From the NCBI GenBank assembly GCA_002897935.1, contig BDTA01000071.1, positions 1-38,733 of the forward strand: a stretch of DNA of 38,733 nucleotides. The letters run 5' to 3'. Positions 10,417 through 20,722 of the stretch are shown piece after piece (within the stretch, counting starts at the first letter, position 1; each line of letters starts with the position of its first letter). Origin of the DNA: a bacterium BMS3Abin08 (GTDB lineage Bacteria > Nitrospirota > Thermodesulfovibrionia > Thermodesulfovibrionales > JdFR-85). The notes beneath the pieces are model-generated. The model was not told the DNA's origin and made no database searches. It worked only from the letters and a program-made list of their open reading frames with translations. The position numbers were made by a program, and so were the translations under genes.

Positions 10417-10425
10417 GGAGGATGG

Positions 10426-12045
10426 ATGAAGAAGGTTAAGTGGAGACTGACACTCATTATCGGCACCGTGATCCTTGCCTTAGTCTTTTTCCTGCCGAAT
10501 ACACCTGTTTTCAAACATATGCCCCAGTGGTGGAAGGACATCATGCCAAACAGGGGTATCGCTCTCGGACTGGATCTTCAGGGTGGTATCCATCTGGTTT
10601 TCGAGGTAGAGGGCGACAGGGCGGTTGAGATCACTACCGATCGGATTGCCCAGCGGCTGAAGGATGTCCTTGCAAAGAGAAAGCTGAACGTTGATATAAC
10701 GACCTCCGGTAGCGATATTACAGTCACACCGAATGAACCCGAAGTCAGACAGGCCATACTTGATGCCTATCCCAACCTTGAAACCGACACCCGGGGTGAC
10801 AAGCTTGTCCTGAGGCTACCTGCAAGTGAGGCCAACAAGATCAAGAATAACGCAACAGACCAGGCGCTCGAGACAATCCGCAACAGGGTTGACCAGTTTG
10901 GTGTCGCCGAACCTGTAATCCACAGACAGGGAGAAAACGAGATTGTCGTCCAGTTACCGGGTTACAAGGACCCCAAGAGGGCGATAGCGCTGATCGGCAA
11001 GACGGCACAGCTTGAGTTCAGACTTGTTGATGACGAGGCCCCTGTTGCTTCCGAGCTGCCCCCATCCATAAGACCGGGTGAAGAGGAAGAGCTCATCAAC
11101 AAGTTTAAAGATAAAATCCCCAAGGGAGATGAAATCCTCTTCCAGAGGGTTGTTAATAAAGATACCGGAGAGGTGACAAAGCGCCCCTTCCTGCTTAAGA
11201 AGGAGGTTCTTCTCACAGGCGACCTCCTGTCTGAAGCAAAGATTGCAATCGACCAGAGGTTTAATGAGCCTTACGTTTCTCTGACCTTTAACAGTGCCGG
11301 CGCAAAGCTCTTTGAGGAAATAACGGGCAAGTATGTCAAGAAACGGCTTGCAATCATACTCGACGGCAATGTTTACTCGGCGCCCGTAATAAGGGAACGG
11401 ATAGCCGGTGGCAGCGCCCAGATCTCGGGTTCCTTTAACATGGACGACGCAAAGGACCTTGCCATTGTCCTGAGGGCCGGCGCCCTTCCCGCCCCTGTCA
11501 AGCTCATCCAGAATGTAACGGTCGGACCGTCCCTCGGGAGGGACTCCATTAATGCCGGAAAGAAGGCCGGTATCATAGCCGTCCTGCTTGTTGTGGTATT
11601 CATGGTGCTTTACTACAAATTCTCCGGTCTGATTGCCGATTTTGCCATGCTGCTCAATGTAATACTGCTCCTTGGCGCAATGGCCTTTCTGAATGCCACC
11701 CTCACCCTCCCGGGCATTGCCGGCATCGTGCTTGCCATAGGTATGGCCGTGGACTCGAATGTCCTCATGTTCGAACGTATGAGGGAAGAACTTCGTGCCG
11801 GGAAGACACCCCGCGCAGCCGTCGACTCGGGGTACGACAAGGCATTCATAACCATAGTCGACTCTCATGTAACGACCTTAATAACGGCTGCCGTCCTCTT
11901 CCAGTTTGGAACAGGCCCCATCAAAGGGTTTGCTGTCACCCTTAGCCTTGGCGTAGCGATAAACCTCTTCACCGCCCTTATCGGCACCAAGACCGTGTTC
12001 GACATCATCAATCTAAGAAGGGAGGTCAAAAAGCTGAGTATATGA
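10426..12045 (+). CDS. secD: Protein translocase subunit SecD
   Basis: The 539-residue inner-membrane protein is an RND-like export factor that uses proton motive force to pull substrate out of the channel. Seen: an N-terminal transmembrane helix (about residues 7-25), the signature [14 protein letters not shown], a large periplasmic P1 region, [10 protein letters not shown] just before the second helix, and a five-helix C-terminal bundle including [15 protein letters not shown] and [11 protein letters not shown]. It starts at ATG after AAGGAGG. The stop overlaps the secF start in ATGA, the usual coupled arrangement. Confidence 0.97.
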   Translation: MKKVKWRLTLIIGTVILALVFFLPNTPVFKHMPQWWKDIMPNRGIALGLDLQGGIHLVFEVEGDRAVEITTDRIAQRLKDVLAKRKLNVDITTSGSDITVTPNEPEVRQAILDAYPNLETDTRGDKLVLRLPASEANKIKNNATDQALETIRNRVDQFGVAEPVIHRQGENEIVVQLPGYKDPKRAIALIGKTAQLEFRLVDDEAPVASELPPSIRPGEEEELINKFKDKIPKGDEILFQRVVNKDTGEVTKRPFLLKKEVLLTGDLLSEAKIAIDQRFNEPYVSLTFNSAGAKLFEEITGKYVKKRLAIILDGNVYSAPVIRERIAGGSAQISGSFNMDDAKDLAIVLRAGALPAPVKLIQNVTVGPSLGRDSINAGKKAGIIAVLLVVVFMVLYYKFSGLIADFAMLLNVILLLGAMAFLNATLTLPGIAGIVLAIGMAVDSNVLMFERMREELRAGKTPRAAVDSGYDKAFITIVDSHVTTLITAAVLFQFGTGPIKGFAVTLSLGVAINLFTALIGTKTVFDIINLRREVKKLSI

Positions 12046-12956
12046 TTGAAATCATTAAGAAGACAAACATCGACTTTATGGGTCTTAAGAAGTACACCTT
12101 CATCATTTCAGGAATACTGGTAATCTCCGGCATAATTGCAATTATACAGATTGTAACCGGTTCTGCAAATCTCGGGATAGACTTTGTCGGAGGGACTGCG
12201 GTACAGTTGAAGTTTGAAAAGCAGGTACCCATCCAGGATGTCAGGCACATGCTCGAGTCAGCCGGCATTAAGGATTTTGACCTCCAGGAGTTCCCTACCG
12301 TCAACAAGGTGCTTATACGGATTAAGCAGAAGGAGGAAACACTCGGCAAGTTCTCTCAGAAGATCATCTCAACCCTGAGGAATGGCTTCAAGGGCAACAA
12401 AATTACCGTCGATTCAACCATTGAGATCGGCCCGAAGGTCGGTGCAAAGCTGAGGCAGGACGCACTATGGGCAATCCTTGCTGCGACTCTGGGCATCCTT
12501 CTCTATATTGCATGGCGCTTTCAGTTCTCTTTCAGTATCGGTGCAACCGCAGCAACCGCACATGACGTCCTTGCCGTCCTCGGACTTTTCAATATCATGG
12601 GAATAGAGATCAACCTCATAGTGGTCAGCGCCCTTCTGACTATCGCCGGCTACTCGCTTACAGACACCGTCGTCGTCTTTGACAGGATAAGAGAAAACCT
12701 CAGATATGTAGCAAAAGAATCCATCGTAGGCGTTATTAACAGGAGCATAAACGAGGTGCTTTCCAGGACGATTGTAACATCCCTCACTACCCTGCTTGCC
12801 GCCATGGCGCTTTTCCTCTTCGGCGGTGAAGTGATACATTACTTTGCGCTTGCCATGATCCTCGGTATTAGTGTTGGCACATATTCCTCGGTTTTTGTGG
12901 CAAGCCCGATAGTCCTCTTATGGAAGGGGAAGAAACCCCTCTCCATTAAGAAGTGA
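12042..12956 (+). CDS. secF: Protein translocase subunit SecF
   Basis: The 304-residue partner of SecD has the N-terminal helix and the signature [14 protein letters not shown], a shorter periplasmic domain, and the conserved C-terminal bundle with [20 protein letters not shown] and the [13 protein letters not shown] helix. It ends SIKK. It overlaps secD by 4 bp and closes the export operon. A short GC hairpin (CCCCGC/GCGGGG, 12,961-12,981) lies just after the stop but lacks a clear T-run. Confidence 0.96.
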   Translation: MIEIIKKTNIDFMGLKKYTFIISGILVISGIIAIIQIVTGSANLGIDFVGGTAVQLKFEKQVPIQDVRHMLESAGIKDFDLQEFPTVNKVLIRIKQKEETLGKFSQKIISTLRNGFKGNKITVDSTIEIGPKVGAKLRQDALWAILAATLGILLYIAWRFQFSFSIGATAATAHDVLAVLGLFNIMGIEINLIVVSALLTIAGYSLTDTVVVFDRIRENLRYVAKESIVGVINRSINEVLSRTIVTSLTTLLAAMALFLFGGEVIHYFALAMILGISVGTYSSVFVASPIVLLWKGKKPLSIKK

Positions 12957-13154
12957 AGCTCCCCGCTTACTACATGCGGGGACAAGCCTAAGGACTGCCG
13001 GAATGACGGATTGAGAGACCGACTTTATACACAGACTCTATTTAGCTGTCGTTCATTCCCGCTCACGGAGCGGGGCATTCAGGCGGCATCCTCGTAACGC
13101 AACCGTTAGCAGCTTATAGAAAACAGTGTCTGTAACACAATAAAGAGGAGCCCT
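12957..13154. repeat. R1 right-end remnant between secF and recJ
   Basis: The 198-bp gap contains CTAAGGACTGCCGGAATGAC followed by a right R1 terminus (TTTATACACAGACTCTA, about 13,023-13,039). The same interior and end are seen in the copy ending at 21,014. No matching left terminus is present, so this is a truncated copy. A palindromic GCTCACGGAGCGGGGC segment follows. Confidence 0.65.
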
Positions 13155-14843
13155 ATGCCTCATAGAAGATGGTTTGTTCAGAAGACAAACCCGGAATACA
13201 TAGAGTACCTCGCAAAGAGCACCTCCACATCTCCCGCCTTTGCCCAGATATTGATCAACCGGGGCATCAAGACGCCCGCCGAGGTAAGGGTGTTTCTTGA
13301 TCCCTCCCTTTCAAGGCTTAATGATCCCCTCGAGCTTCAGGGTATAAAGGAGGCAACAGAGATCATTAAGAAGGCCGTCAGGGACAAAAAAAGAATCCTC
13401 GTACATGGCGATTACGATACGGACGGGATCACGGGTACTGCAATACTGTTCAGCACCCTGAAAAAAATGGGGGCCGACGTCCTGTATTTCATTCCCGACA
13501 GGAGGCTTCACGGTTACGGATTCAACCGGCCCGGTGTAGAGTTTGCCGCAGAGTCCGGTGTCCGGCTTATAATCACCGTCGACTGTGGCATAACATCCTT
13601 CAAGGCGGTTAAGGAGTCTTCCGACAGGGGAATCGGGGTTGTGATTACAGACCACCACGAGCCCGCAAAGGACGATTCAGGCAAAACCGTACTCCCCGGG
13701 GCAGCGGCACTCATAAATCCAAAGATCGACGATGCCCTCTCGATAATTTCCGGTTCAACAGTTGCATTCAAGCTTGCAGCCGCACTCATCGGCATGGACA
13801 ATGCCCTCGACATGATTGACCTTGCTTCCCTTGGAACAATTGCCGACGTTGTCCCACTTGTCGGTGAAAACAGGGTAATCGTTAAAGAGGGCTTAAGACT
13901 TATAAATGAATCTCCTCGAACGGGTATTTCTGCAATGAAAGACGTATCGGGACTCAATGGCAGGAAATTAACCGCCGGCCTCCTGTCCTTTTCTCTGATT
14001 CCCCGTCTGAACGCCTCGGGCAGGATAGACAACGCCAATGACGTGATCAAAATGCTTGTAACTGAAAACTACAATGAAGCCATAGCCCTTGCAAGGCGGC
14101 TGAACGACCTCAACAAAAAAAGGCAGCAAATTGAAGAAGAGATATACCAGGAGGCCCTTGCCATGCTCAAGGAAAAGGGCCATGATTTTTCGATAGTTCT
14201 TGCATCCGAAGGCTGGCACGAAGGTGTTGTGGGCATTGTGGCATCGAGGCTTGCAGATGCCTACTACAGACCGGCCTTCATCTTCGGCATCACGGATGGT
14301 ATTGCAAAGGGATCCGCCCGCAGTATCCCGCCCCTTGACCTCTATCATGGAATCTCTCTATGCAAGGATATCCTCTTATCCTTCGGTGGACACAGGCAGG
14401 CAGCCGGTCTTAAATTGCGGGCCGGGGATGTGGAACTCTTCGAGACAAGGATGAACCGGATAATACCGGACAGCCTGACCGATTCCGATCTTGTCCCTAC
14501 CTTGAAAATCGATGCATCCGTAGCCTTCCGGGAGGTCGGCTTTTCACTTGTAAGGGAGATCGACCTCATGGAACCACTGGGTTTCGGAAATTCCTCTCCC
14601 GTGTTAGGCACAAGAGGTCTTGAAGCTGTGGGACCAAAAATTGTGGGGAAGAAGCACCTGAAGATGAGACTTAAACACCGTTCATACATCCTTGATGCAA
14701 TCGGATTTGATATGGGGGACAAGGCGGATATACTTGACGGCACAAAGCTCATCGATGCCGTCTATACCCCTACCATAAATGTGTGGGAAAGAGGAAGGAC
14801 ACTCCAGCTCCGTCTCCTCTCCTTCAGGCAATCCCCCCTTTAA
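13155..14843 (+). CDS. recJ: Single-strand DNA exonuclease RecJ
   Basis: The 562-residue DHH-family nuclease degrades single-stranded DNA 5' to 3' in recombination and mismatch repair. Seen: the DHH motif I HGDYDTDG (residues 84-91, metal-binding Asp86, Asp88, Asp90), VDCGIT, the TDHHEP motif, LASLGTIADVVPL, and the DHHA1 domain with the FGGHRQAAGLKL motif. The length is normal for RecJ. Start ATG follows AAAGAGGAG. The last 20 bp overlap the 3' end of convergent ftsH, so the two transcripts must terminate within each other or be antisense at their ends. Confidence 0.95.
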   Translation: MPHRRWFVQKTNPEYIEYLAKSTSTSPAFAQILINRGIKTPAEVRVFLDPSLSRLNDPLELQGIKEATEIIKKAVRDKKRILVHGDYDTDGITGTAILFSTLKKMGADVLYFIPDRRLHGYGFNRPGVEFAAESGVRLIITVDCGITSFKAVKESSDRGIGVVITDHHEPAKDDSGKTVLPGAAALINPKIDDALSIISGSTVAFKLAAALIGMDNALDMIDLASLGTIADVVPLVGENRVIVKEGLRLINESPRTGISAMKDVSGLNGRKLTAGLLSFSLIPRLNASGRIDNANDVIKMLVTENYNEAIALARRLNDLNKKRQQIEEEIYQEALAMLKEKGHDFSIVLASEGWHEGVVGIVASRLADAYYRPAFIFGITDGIAKGSARSIPPLDLYHGISLCKDILLSFGGHRQAAGLKLRAGDVELFETRMNRIIPDSLTDSDLVPTLKIDASVAFREVGFSLVREIDLMEPLGFGNSSPVLGTRGLEAVGPKIVGKKHLKMRLKHRSYILDAIGFDMGDKADILDGTKLIDAVYTPTINVWERGRTLQLRLLSFRQSPL

Positions 14844-16710
14844 TTATCTCGTCTATCTGCTTCCTGTCAAGGACCTCCTCCTTAATCAACGCCTCCGCCA
14901 AACGATCAAGTGCGTCCCTGTTCTCTTTGAGTATTGCCTCTGCCCTGCCTTCGGCCTCTAAAATGAAGCGCCTTATCTCCTGATCCATAAGCCAGGCCAT
15001 GTCCTCACTGTAACGCTTCGGCTGGGCGAGTTCCATCCCGAGGAAGGGATGCTCCTCACCCCTTCCGAGGTTCAAGGGACCCACCTTGTCGCTCATCCCC
15101 CACTGAGCAACCATCTTTTCCGCAAGGGAGGTTGCCTCCTTGAGGTCGTTCTGTGCCCCGGTGCTCACATCATTAAAGACAATCTTCTCTGCCACCCTGC
15201 CGCCAAGGGCGACAGTGAGGCGGGTCATCAGGTATGATTTCGGATAGTAGTGCCTGTCCTCCTCGGGAAGCAACTGTGTCACCCCCATCGCCATCCCCCT
15301 CGGCAGAATGCTCACCTTGTGTATTGGATCGGCATCGGGCAGACTGTGGGCAACAAGGGCATGTCCCGCCTCATGGCAGGCGGTTATCTTCTTCTCAAGA
15401 TCACTGATGCTCTCTTCTCTTACGGCACCCATCAGCACCTTGTCCCGGGCCTCCTCAAAGTCCTCCATACCCGCCTTTTCCTTTCCCCTCCTTACGGCGA
15501 CCAGCACCGCCTCATTCACAAGGTTCTCCAGATCTGCACCGGTCATACCGGGCGTCCCTCTTGCCATTTTATCCAGGTCCACATCTTCCGAGAGCTTCTT
15601 GTCCCTGACGTGAACCTCAAGAATTGCCTTTCTGTCCTTCCAGCCCGGCCTCTCGATCACGATCTGCCGGTCAAACCTGCCCGGCCTCAACAACGCCGGG
15701 TCAAGCACATCCGGCCTGTTTGTTGCCGCAATCAGAATAACCTCCTCATGAGGTTCGAATCCATCCATCTCGCTTAAAAGCTGATTGAGTGTCTGCTCCC
15801 TCTCGTCGTGTCCGCCCCCGAGCCCTGCACCCCTTGTACGGCCAACCGCATCTATCTCGTCAATAAAAATAATACTTGGATGTGACACCCTTGCCTTCTT
15901 GAACATATCCCGGACCCGCGCCGCACCGACACCTACGAACATCTCTATAAACTCCGATGCACTTATGCTGAAAAAGGGAACCTCCGCCTCTCCTGCCACG
16001 GCACGTGCAAGAAGGGTCTTTCCAGTGCCGGGAGGGCCTATAAGAAGCACCCCCCTGGGAATCTTTGCCCCGATATCCCTGAACTTAGCCGGCTCCTTGA
16101 GGAACTGTATTGTTTCCCCCAACTCCTGCTTGGCATTCTCCATCCCTGCAACATCCTGGAAAGTCACCTTTGCTTTTTCGGTAAACTCGTATCTCCTGGC
16201 CTTGCTCGAGCTGAAGGAGAAAAGCCCCCCGGGCCCACCCTGAACCTGCTGTGCCCGCTTCATCAGGAAGACCCAGACACCTATAATAAGCAGCCACGGA
16301 AGCAGACCGGCCACCAACTGCCATAGAAAAGAACGTTGCTCGGACGGAACAACGTCAACGTCTACACCTTTGTCACTCAGAACCTTCAGGATGCCTTCCC
16401 CCTGGAAGGAGGGAAGATAGGTCAGAAAGCGCTTAACCTTCCTCTCCGTCTTTTCGCCGGGCGGCCTTATGGTTACGTCATTTATAAATTCACCGGAAAC
16501 CTGGAGCCCCTTTATTGTTACAGACGCGATGTTTTTCCCATTAATCTCCCTCATTAATTCGCTGTAACTTACAGTATAGCGCTCCTGCGGATTCGGCACA
16601 AAAAGACCCCTCCAGACAATGAGGAACACAAAGATAAGCACAAGTGCAATCACCATCCTCCACTGGGGGTTCTTGAGCTTCTCAATTATCCTGTCTTTTT
16701 CTATCTCCAT
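14824..16710 (-). CDS. ftsH: ATP-dependent zinc metalloprotease FtsH
   Basis: This inner-membrane AAA+ protease removes damaged or unassembled membrane proteins, including Sec components. The ATG at 16,710 (MEIEKDRI) is preferred over an in-frame TTG two codons upstream; neither has a strong ribosome-binding site. Numbering from the TTG: TM1 about 20-36, a periplasmic region with [10 protein letters not shown]2 about 132-151, Walker A GPPGTGKT 227-234, Walker B FIDEID 284-289, second region of homology RPGRFDR 344-350, and the zinc site HEAGH 448-452. The length of about 628 residues is typical. Confidence 0.97.
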   Translation of the reverse strand: MEIEKDRIIEKLKNPQWRMVIALVLIFVFLIVWRGLFVPNPQERYTVSYSELMREINGKNIASVTIKGLQVSGEFINDVTIRPPGEKTERKVKRFLTYLPSFQGEGILKVLSDKGVDVDVVPSEQRSFLWQLVAGLLPWLLIIGVWVFLMKRAQQVQGGPGGLFSFSSSKARRYEFTEKAKVTFQDVAGMENAKQELGETIQFLKEPAKFRDIGAKIPRGVLLIGPPGTGKTLLARAVAGEAEVPFFSISASEFIEMFVGVGAARVRDMFKKARVSHPSIIFIDEIDAVGRTRGAGLGGGHDEREQTLNQLLSEMDGFEPHEEVILIAATNRPDVLDPALLRPGRFDRQIVIERPGWKDRKAILEVHVRDKKLSEDVDLDKMARGTPGMTGADLENLVNEAVLVAVRRGKEKAGMEDFEEARDKVLMGAVREESISDLEKKITACHEAGHALVAHSLPDADPIHKVSILPRGMAMGVTQLLPEEDRHYYPKSYLMTRLTVALGGRVAEKIVFNDVSTGAQNDLKEATSLAEKMVAQWGMSDKVGPLNLGRGEEHPFLGMELAQPKRYSEDMAWLMDQEIRRFILEAEGRAEAILKENRDALDRLAEALIKEEVLDRKQIDEIIKGGIA

Positions 16711-16759
16711 ACGCAATCGAACATTCTATCAGAAATACCACCGGTTACTTATCGGCCAA

Positions 16760-16903
16760 TTAATTAGTGTCTGTGTATATTGTCGTTTTTCCGTCATTCC
16801 GGCTTGTCCGGAATCTGTCCTTAAAAAGGATTCCCGACTCCCGAATGCATTCGGGATTGCGGGAATGACAAATGATGTAATTTATACACAGACTCTAATT
16901 ATA
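16760..16903 (+). repeat. R1 MITE-like element, single complete copy
   Basis: An element of about 144 bp bounded by TAATTAGTGTCTGTGTATA and the inverted TTTATACACAGACTCTAATTA. The flanking TAATTA may be a target duplication or part of the terminus. The interior contains the REP-like palindrome ATTCCGGCTTGTCCGGAAT and an arm GATTCCCGACTCCC. It is non-coding. Confidence 0.8.
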
Positions 16904-16904
16904 G

Positions 16905-17040
16905 TAATAGTTCAGCGCCCCCTAACCCCCTCCCGCCAGGTGAGGGGGACTTTATAGTACGTTCCTCTTAGGCGAGGCAGTATTCCTTTGTCCCCTCCCC
17001 CTTGACGGGGGAGGGTTAGGGTAGGGGTGAACTATTATTA
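16905..17040 (+). repeat. R6 palindromic element with G-quadruplex motif
   Basis: TAATAGTTCAGCGCCCCCTA at the left is the inverse of TAGGGTAGGGGTGAACTATTA at the right, bounding about 136 bp. The right arm (17,007-17,027) reads GGGGG-A-GGG-TTA-GGG-TA-GGGG, which meets the four-tract G-quadruplex rule; the left arm is the C-rich complement. The terminal AATAGTTCA/TGAACTATT arms suggest a small mobile element rather than a simple terminator. Confidence 0.65.
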
Positions 17041-17084
17041 ATTATACAATTTTAAATCTGAAAAATACAGGGTCTATGTTAAAC

Positions 17085-17250
17085 CATCCGGGGTAAACTT
17101 TACCTGCAACACCGACGGGAAAGGGTGAAACCGATTGCTTACCCCGGAGGCATGCAGGAGGCCAGCCGGGAATGAGACGAAAAGCCGTTACCAATCCGCC
17201 CTCTATTTGACCCACGAGTCAAACGGCGAATCCGGGCTTGGGTGAATCAG
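17085..17250 (+). ncRNA. Possible structured 5' leader of the secreted-protein gene
   Basis: CCGGGGTAA (about 17,089) is exactly complementary to TTACCCCGG (about 17,139), enclosing a loop region with GGGAAAGGGTGAAACC. It is followed by GCCAGCCGGGAATGAGACG and a TTTGAC/GTCAAA hairpin at about 17,208-17,225. The block lies 70-235 nt upstream of a plus-strand gene, as a riboswitch or leader RNA would. I compared it by eye with cobalamin, c-di-GMP and c-di-AMP riboswitch cores and it fits none convincingly. Confidence 0.3.
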
Positions 17251-17321
17251 TTGACACGCACCGTGTTTTCTGATAATCTTATTAGGAGACTGCAACCTTT
17301 AGGACAGGGAGGTACTAAGGC

Positions 17322-17669
17322 ATGCAAGGGATCACCGCTGTATCCAGGCTATCAGTCACGGGCCTTTTCTTCGCAACTCTGCTCTTAACGCTCCTCTTTG
17401 TACTCCCCATCCGCTCTTATTCGATTGCCGGGGACTGGCACAATGAATTTGAAGAAATCTGCTCCAAGGTCCAGGACGGGGAATCACTGAGCATTGATGA
17501 ACTGACGGATCTTGCAGAAAGAGCGGAGAAGCTTATCAGGGTAATAAAGAACCTGGACGAACCATCCGGTAAGGTCTATATCTTCAGGCTGAAAAAGTGC
17601 AAGGCCTTCTTTGAATACATGATAGAACTCAAAAAAGCCGCTCAAAAACTGAACCGGCAACGTGAGTGA
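17322..17669 (+). CDS. Small secreted helical protein, unknown
   Basis: I do not recognise this 115-residue protein. The first 35 or so residues are a basic start and a long hydrophobic helix (GLFFATLLLTLLFVLPI), either a signal peptide or a membrane anchor. The rest is a charged helical domain of about 80 residues with LTDLAERAEKLIRVIKNL and a single internal Cys (KKCKAFFEYM). The composition suggests a periplasmic helical hairpin. GGGAGGT precedes the ATG. It sits 3 bp from the end of a convergent lipoprotein gene and behind a GC-rich, possibly folded leader. Confidence 0.7.
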   Translation: MQGITAVSRLSVTGLFFATLLLTLLFVLPIRSYSIAGDWHNEFEEICSKVQDGESLSIDELTDLAERAEKLIRVIKNLDEPSGKVYIFRLKKCKAFFEYMIELKKAAQKLNRQRE

Positions 17670-17672
17670 ACG

Positions 17673-18176
17673 TTACTGTTCAAATCTGAAGCTCTCTGCA
17701 AAGCTATAGAACACGTCTTCAGAATCAACAAACTTATCAGCATCAACAGTACATATAATGGTGTAAACGGTGCGTCCCTTCATGGTGTAATAATTCAAAG
17801 ACTTGAACCTCTTTCCCTCAACGGTCATCACCATGATGGACCAGTATGCAGCAGCTCCATCAATCAGCATCTTGCCGTCGTTGACCTTCCGGACACGCGA
17901 TGCTCCGACCTGGGAAGAGACCTTATCTCTGTACTTTTCGAGGGTCACCCCTTCAGGGAGTGTCTGGACAATGACATTGACCCTTGCGGTCTTCTCCGGG
18001 TTTATGAAACCCGCTACCGCCCCTGACACATTTGATTCCTTCCATCCCTCGGGGATCCCGATAGAAAACCCCCAGGACCTGTTGTAATATCTGTTTCCTT
18101 CAATGGTTCCCCCTCCCCTGCATCCTTCTGTCAGGATCAGGGCTATCAGGAAGAAAAATACAAGAGTCCTTTTCAT
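17673..18176 (-). CDS. Lipoprotein with PsbP/DcrB-like domain
   Basis: The start chosen is ATG at 18,176 (MKRTLVFFFLIALILTEGC), giving a lipoprotein signal peptide with the acylated Cys at about position 19; GGAGG lies 11 nt upstream. An extension to 18,251 adds 25 polar residues before the signal and is unlikely. The mature part of about 148 residues opens with YYNRSWGFSIGIPEGW, the pattern of the PsbP/DcrB-like fold, followed by alternating strands and a final SFAESFRFEQ. It is likely tethered in the periplasm. The exact role is unknown. It is convergent with the small secreted-protein gene, 3 bp apart. Confidence 0.78.
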   Translation of the reverse strand: MKRTLVFFFLIALILTEGCRGGGTIEGNRYYNRSWGFSIGIPEGWKESNVSGAVAGFINPEKTARVNVIVQTLPEGVTLEKYRDKVSSQVGASRVRKVNDGKMLIDGAAAYWSIMVMTVEGKRFKSLNYYTMKGRTVYTIICTVDADKFVDSEDVFYSFAESFRFEQ

Positions 18177-18267
18177 AAAATCACGATCCTCCAATATCTT
18201 CTTTGTTTTCAGGTCATTAGACAACCCATAATATTTTAACATAATTGACAACGGGGTTAGCAGGCCG

Positions 18268-18362
18268 GCCCTGAATTGCCGATAGGAATTCTATCAATCA
18301 ATGAAAAGGACAGGTGGATATGACCTTGAGCGCTTTTTAGACAATCGTTATGCTTCACCGGG
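18268..18362 (-). repeat. R4 dispersed repeat, inverted copy
   Basis: A segment of about 95 bp whose reverse complement starts TCCCGGTGAAGCATAACGAT and ends ATCGGCAATTCAGGG. It matches 26,139-26,233 on the plus strand at roughly 80% by eye. It lies just upstream of the lipoprotein gene, in a gene-free spacer. Confidence 0.7.
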
Positions 18363-18521
18363 ATTGCTTGCCTCGGAGGCGGGCAGGAGCCCTCTATCCT
18401 CTATCCTCTGCCTTCTGCCTTCTGCAGAGACTCCGTGGTATTGAAAACATAATAGGTATAGTATTTACATTATTAATTAAAGTTTTCTTGAACATGGCCG
18501 ATAATCCATATAAAGGTTTCC

Positions 18522-18672
18522 TGCCGGTGAAACCATAGTGTCGTTCAACCTTATAATGCCGGGGTGTTTGAATTGTCATTCCCGCTACGTCGGGAATCAT
18601 ACTCCTCTTGGATTCCGGACAAGCCGGAATGACAATTGCGAGTCGACGCGACACTGTCATGCCGGTGAAACC
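18522..18672 (+). repeat. Small inverted-repeat element flanked by 13-bp direct repeats
   Basis: TGCCGGTGAAACC occurs at 18,522-18,534 and again at 18,660-18,672. Inside, AGTGTCG (18,537-18,543) is inverted as CGACACT (18,649-18,655), and the core is a REP-type palindrome (GATTCCGGACAAGCCGGAAT). It lies 43 bp before the chemotaxis gene. The direct repeats could be a target duplication, although 13 bp is long. Confidence 0.5.
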
Positions 18673-18715
18673 GTTATGAGACGGATCAAAAAAATATAAG
18701 AACCGGGAGGCTATC

Positions 18716-20479
18716 ATGAAATGGAACAACTTGAAGGTCGGTAAAAAAATCATCCTTTCTTTTGCAGTCCCACTGGCATTAATGACCATAATCGCAGCCT
18801 GGACCTTTCTGATCAGCAAAGGAATATCAGAAAAAGCAAAGGTTATAAAAGAGGAAGACACACCCTTTTTAATCCTTGCCGAGGTTATGAGCAAGGAGGT
18901 GATCGGGATAAACCAGCACCTCTCAATGATATCAGCCACACGCGGACTCAATGGCCTCGACAAAGGATTTAAGGAAGCGGAGAAGAACTACCTCACCCTT
19001 CTCGACAGCATGGAGCGATTCAAGGACAAATACAGAAGAGAAAACAATGCCGCGGGCATCCGGAGGATAGACGGGCTGAGAAGCAGGACAGATGAGTTTT
19101 ACAAGATGGGCAGGAGGATGGCAGGATCCTACATTAAAGATGGAGCCGGAGCCGGGAACAAGCTGATGGCGGATTTTAACAGATCAGCAGGGGATCTTGA
19201 AAAAATTTTAAATCCCTTCGTGAATGATATGCGGGGTGACATGGAAAAGCAGTTGGGAAGGATTGTTCTTTCGGTAAACAAACTAAAGACCGTGATTTTG
19301 GTTATCACCCTGTTTTCACTTCTCTTCGTCATGGTAAGCGGTCTGTTCCTGATCCGCAGCATAAACAAACCATTGAATGAGACGGTCGGAATGGCCAATA
19401 AATTAGCCGAAGGAGAGCTGGGCATGGAACTATCGGATGTTCAACGAAAAGACGAATTCGGCCAGTTGCATAAGGCAATGCATCAACTCGTCGGAAACCT
19501 CAGATCGATTGTTAAACGGATTGCCGCTGCATCTTATACCGTTGCCTCCAACTCCGAGGAGGTATCGGCTTCAGTCTCTCAAATCGCCTCGGGGATAGAA
19601 GACCAGGTCCTGCAGATCGAACAGTCGGCCACTGCCTCTACGGAGATCTCCCAGACCATCGTGGATGTAGCAAGGAATGCCTCTGATGCATCATCGGCCG
19701 CAAAAGTCTCCGTTGAAGTTGCCAATGAAGGCCAAACAGTAGTCGAAAAGGCAATCTCCGGCCTCTTGGACATATCCCGGGCTGTTGAGACCTCCGCCGG
19801 TCAGATCGAACAACTGGGTGAAAGCAACAAGCAGATAGGAGACATAATCAATGTTATTAACGACATCGCCGACCAGACAAACCTCCTTGCCTTAAATGCA
19901 GCTATCGAGGCGGCAAGGGCGGGCGAACAGGGCAGGGGTTTTGCCGTTGTGGCTGATGAGGTGAGAAAGCTTGCAGAGAGGACGGCGAGGGCAACGGAGG
20001 AGATATCAGGGATGATCGGGAAGATTCAGAAGGAGACCGACATATCCGTTAAAGGTATGGAAGAAGGCAAGGTAAAGGCTGAGGAGGGGGTAAAGCTGGC
20101 TGAGAATGCAAGAGAGGTCCTCAAGAAAATAGTCCATGCCTCACAGCAGAGTCTCGATATGGTACAGTCCATTGCAACAGCAACAGAGGAGCAATCGGCA
20201 GCCATTGAACAGGTCTCCACAAACATGGAAAACATCTCCAACGTATCCCGGATATCAAAAGAAGGTGTCTCCCAGATCGACCTGGCAACCAACGATTTCA
20301 CAAAGCTGTCCGGTGAACTCACGACACTCATAGCATGGTTCAAGCTTGATGATAATCAAACCCATCCAACAGCGGCAACAGCGGCAAAAACGGCCGGTGC
20401 GCCCCGGACAACGGAATATGAAGACCACGAGGAATCCCTTGCTCCCGCTCCTGGAAATGGAGATGGCTATCATTCCTGA
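18716..20479 (+). CDS. Methyl-accepting chemotaxis protein
   Basis: The 587-residue transmembrane chemoreceptor has TM1 at about residues 12-31, an all-helical periplasmic sensor of about 160 residues (four-helix-bundle type), TM2 at about 192-212, a HAMP linker ([20 protein letters not shown]), and a long cytoplasmic coiled coil. The hairpin tip that binds CheA/CheW is intact: [19 protein letters not shown] with [18 protein letters not shown] (about 386-423). The last 50 residues are a low-complexity tail. No CheB/CheR-tethering pentapeptide is evident. No other chemotaxis gene is nearby, so it is an orphan receptor; the ligand is unknown. Confidence 0.94.
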   Translation: MKWNNLKVGKKIILSFAVPLALMTIIAAWTFLISKGISEKAKVIKEEDTPFLILAEVMSKEVIGINQHLSMISATRGLNGLDKGFKEAEKNYLTLLDSMERFKDKYRRENNAAGIRRIDGLRSRTDEFYKMGRRMAGSYIKDGAGAGNKLMADFNRSAGDLEKILNPFVNDMRGDMEKQLGRIVLSVNKLKTVILVITLFSLLFVMVSGLFLIRSINKPLNETVGMANKLAEGELGMELSDVQRKDEFGQLHKAMHQLVGNLRSIVKRIAAASYTVASNSEEVSASVSQIASGIEDQVLQIEQSATASTEISQTIVDVARNASDASSAAKVSVEVANEGQTVVEKAISGLLDISRAVETSAGQIEQLGESNKQIGDIINVINDIADQTNLLALNAAIEAARAGEQGRGFAVVADEVRKLAERTARATEEISGMIGKIQKETDISVKGMEEGKVKAEEGVKLAENAREVLKKIVHASQQSLDMVQSIATATEEQSAAIEQVSTNMENISNVSRISKEGVSQIDLATNDFTKLSGELTTLIAWFKLDDNQTHPTAATAAKTAGAPRTTEYEDHEESLAPAPGNGDGYHS

Positions 20480-20627
20480 AACCCACACACACAGGGAACT
20501 CGCACCTTACTCACAGATGCAGGTTTCCCTGCCAAAACATGGATCCTCCCTACACCGGAATGCACTAAAAACTTGGTTTCGTAAAAAGTCCATAGTACCG
20601 TTTTAGGATGGCTAAGTCAAGCTCTCC

Positions 20628-20665
20628 GACCAAAGGCCGGAGCTTTCGGCAAGGTGCATTGTAAA
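20628..20665 (+). repeat. R5 dispersed hairpin repeat
   Basis: AAGCTCTCCGACC-AAA-GGCCGGAGCTT forms a stem-loop, followed by TCGGCAAGGTGCATTGTAA. The same hairpin plus tail arrangement occurs at about 25,375-25,415. Confidence 0.6.
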
Positions 20666-20722
20666 AATTCGATATACTTTCGATATACTAAGGAGTAGTG
20701 GTGTCGCCCGAGCGGAGGCATA

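Larger units (their letters stand above)
16711..17321. other. gene-free spacer with two repeat elements and a possible structured leader
   Basis: This 611-bp gap between ftsH (minus) and a small secreted-protein gene (plus) contains a full R1 element, the palindromic R6 element with a G-quadruplex motif, and a GC-rich potentially folded leader next to the downstream gene. I see no gene in it. Confidence 0.7.

Noticed and set aside
10954-11868. A 304-codon minus-strand open frame
   Set aside because: It lies entirely antisense to secD, which is unmistakable; the translation shows no recognisable fold.
12961-12981. Rho-independent terminator after secF
   Set aside because: The hairpin is good but no T-run follows it, so it is mentioned only within the secF entry.
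17085-17250. A cobalamin, c-di-GMP or c-di-AMP riboswitch
   Set aside because: Fragments such as GGGTGAAACC and GCCAGCCGGGA are suggestive, but the conserved cores and their order do not match any of the three by eye. Kept only as a possible structured leader.
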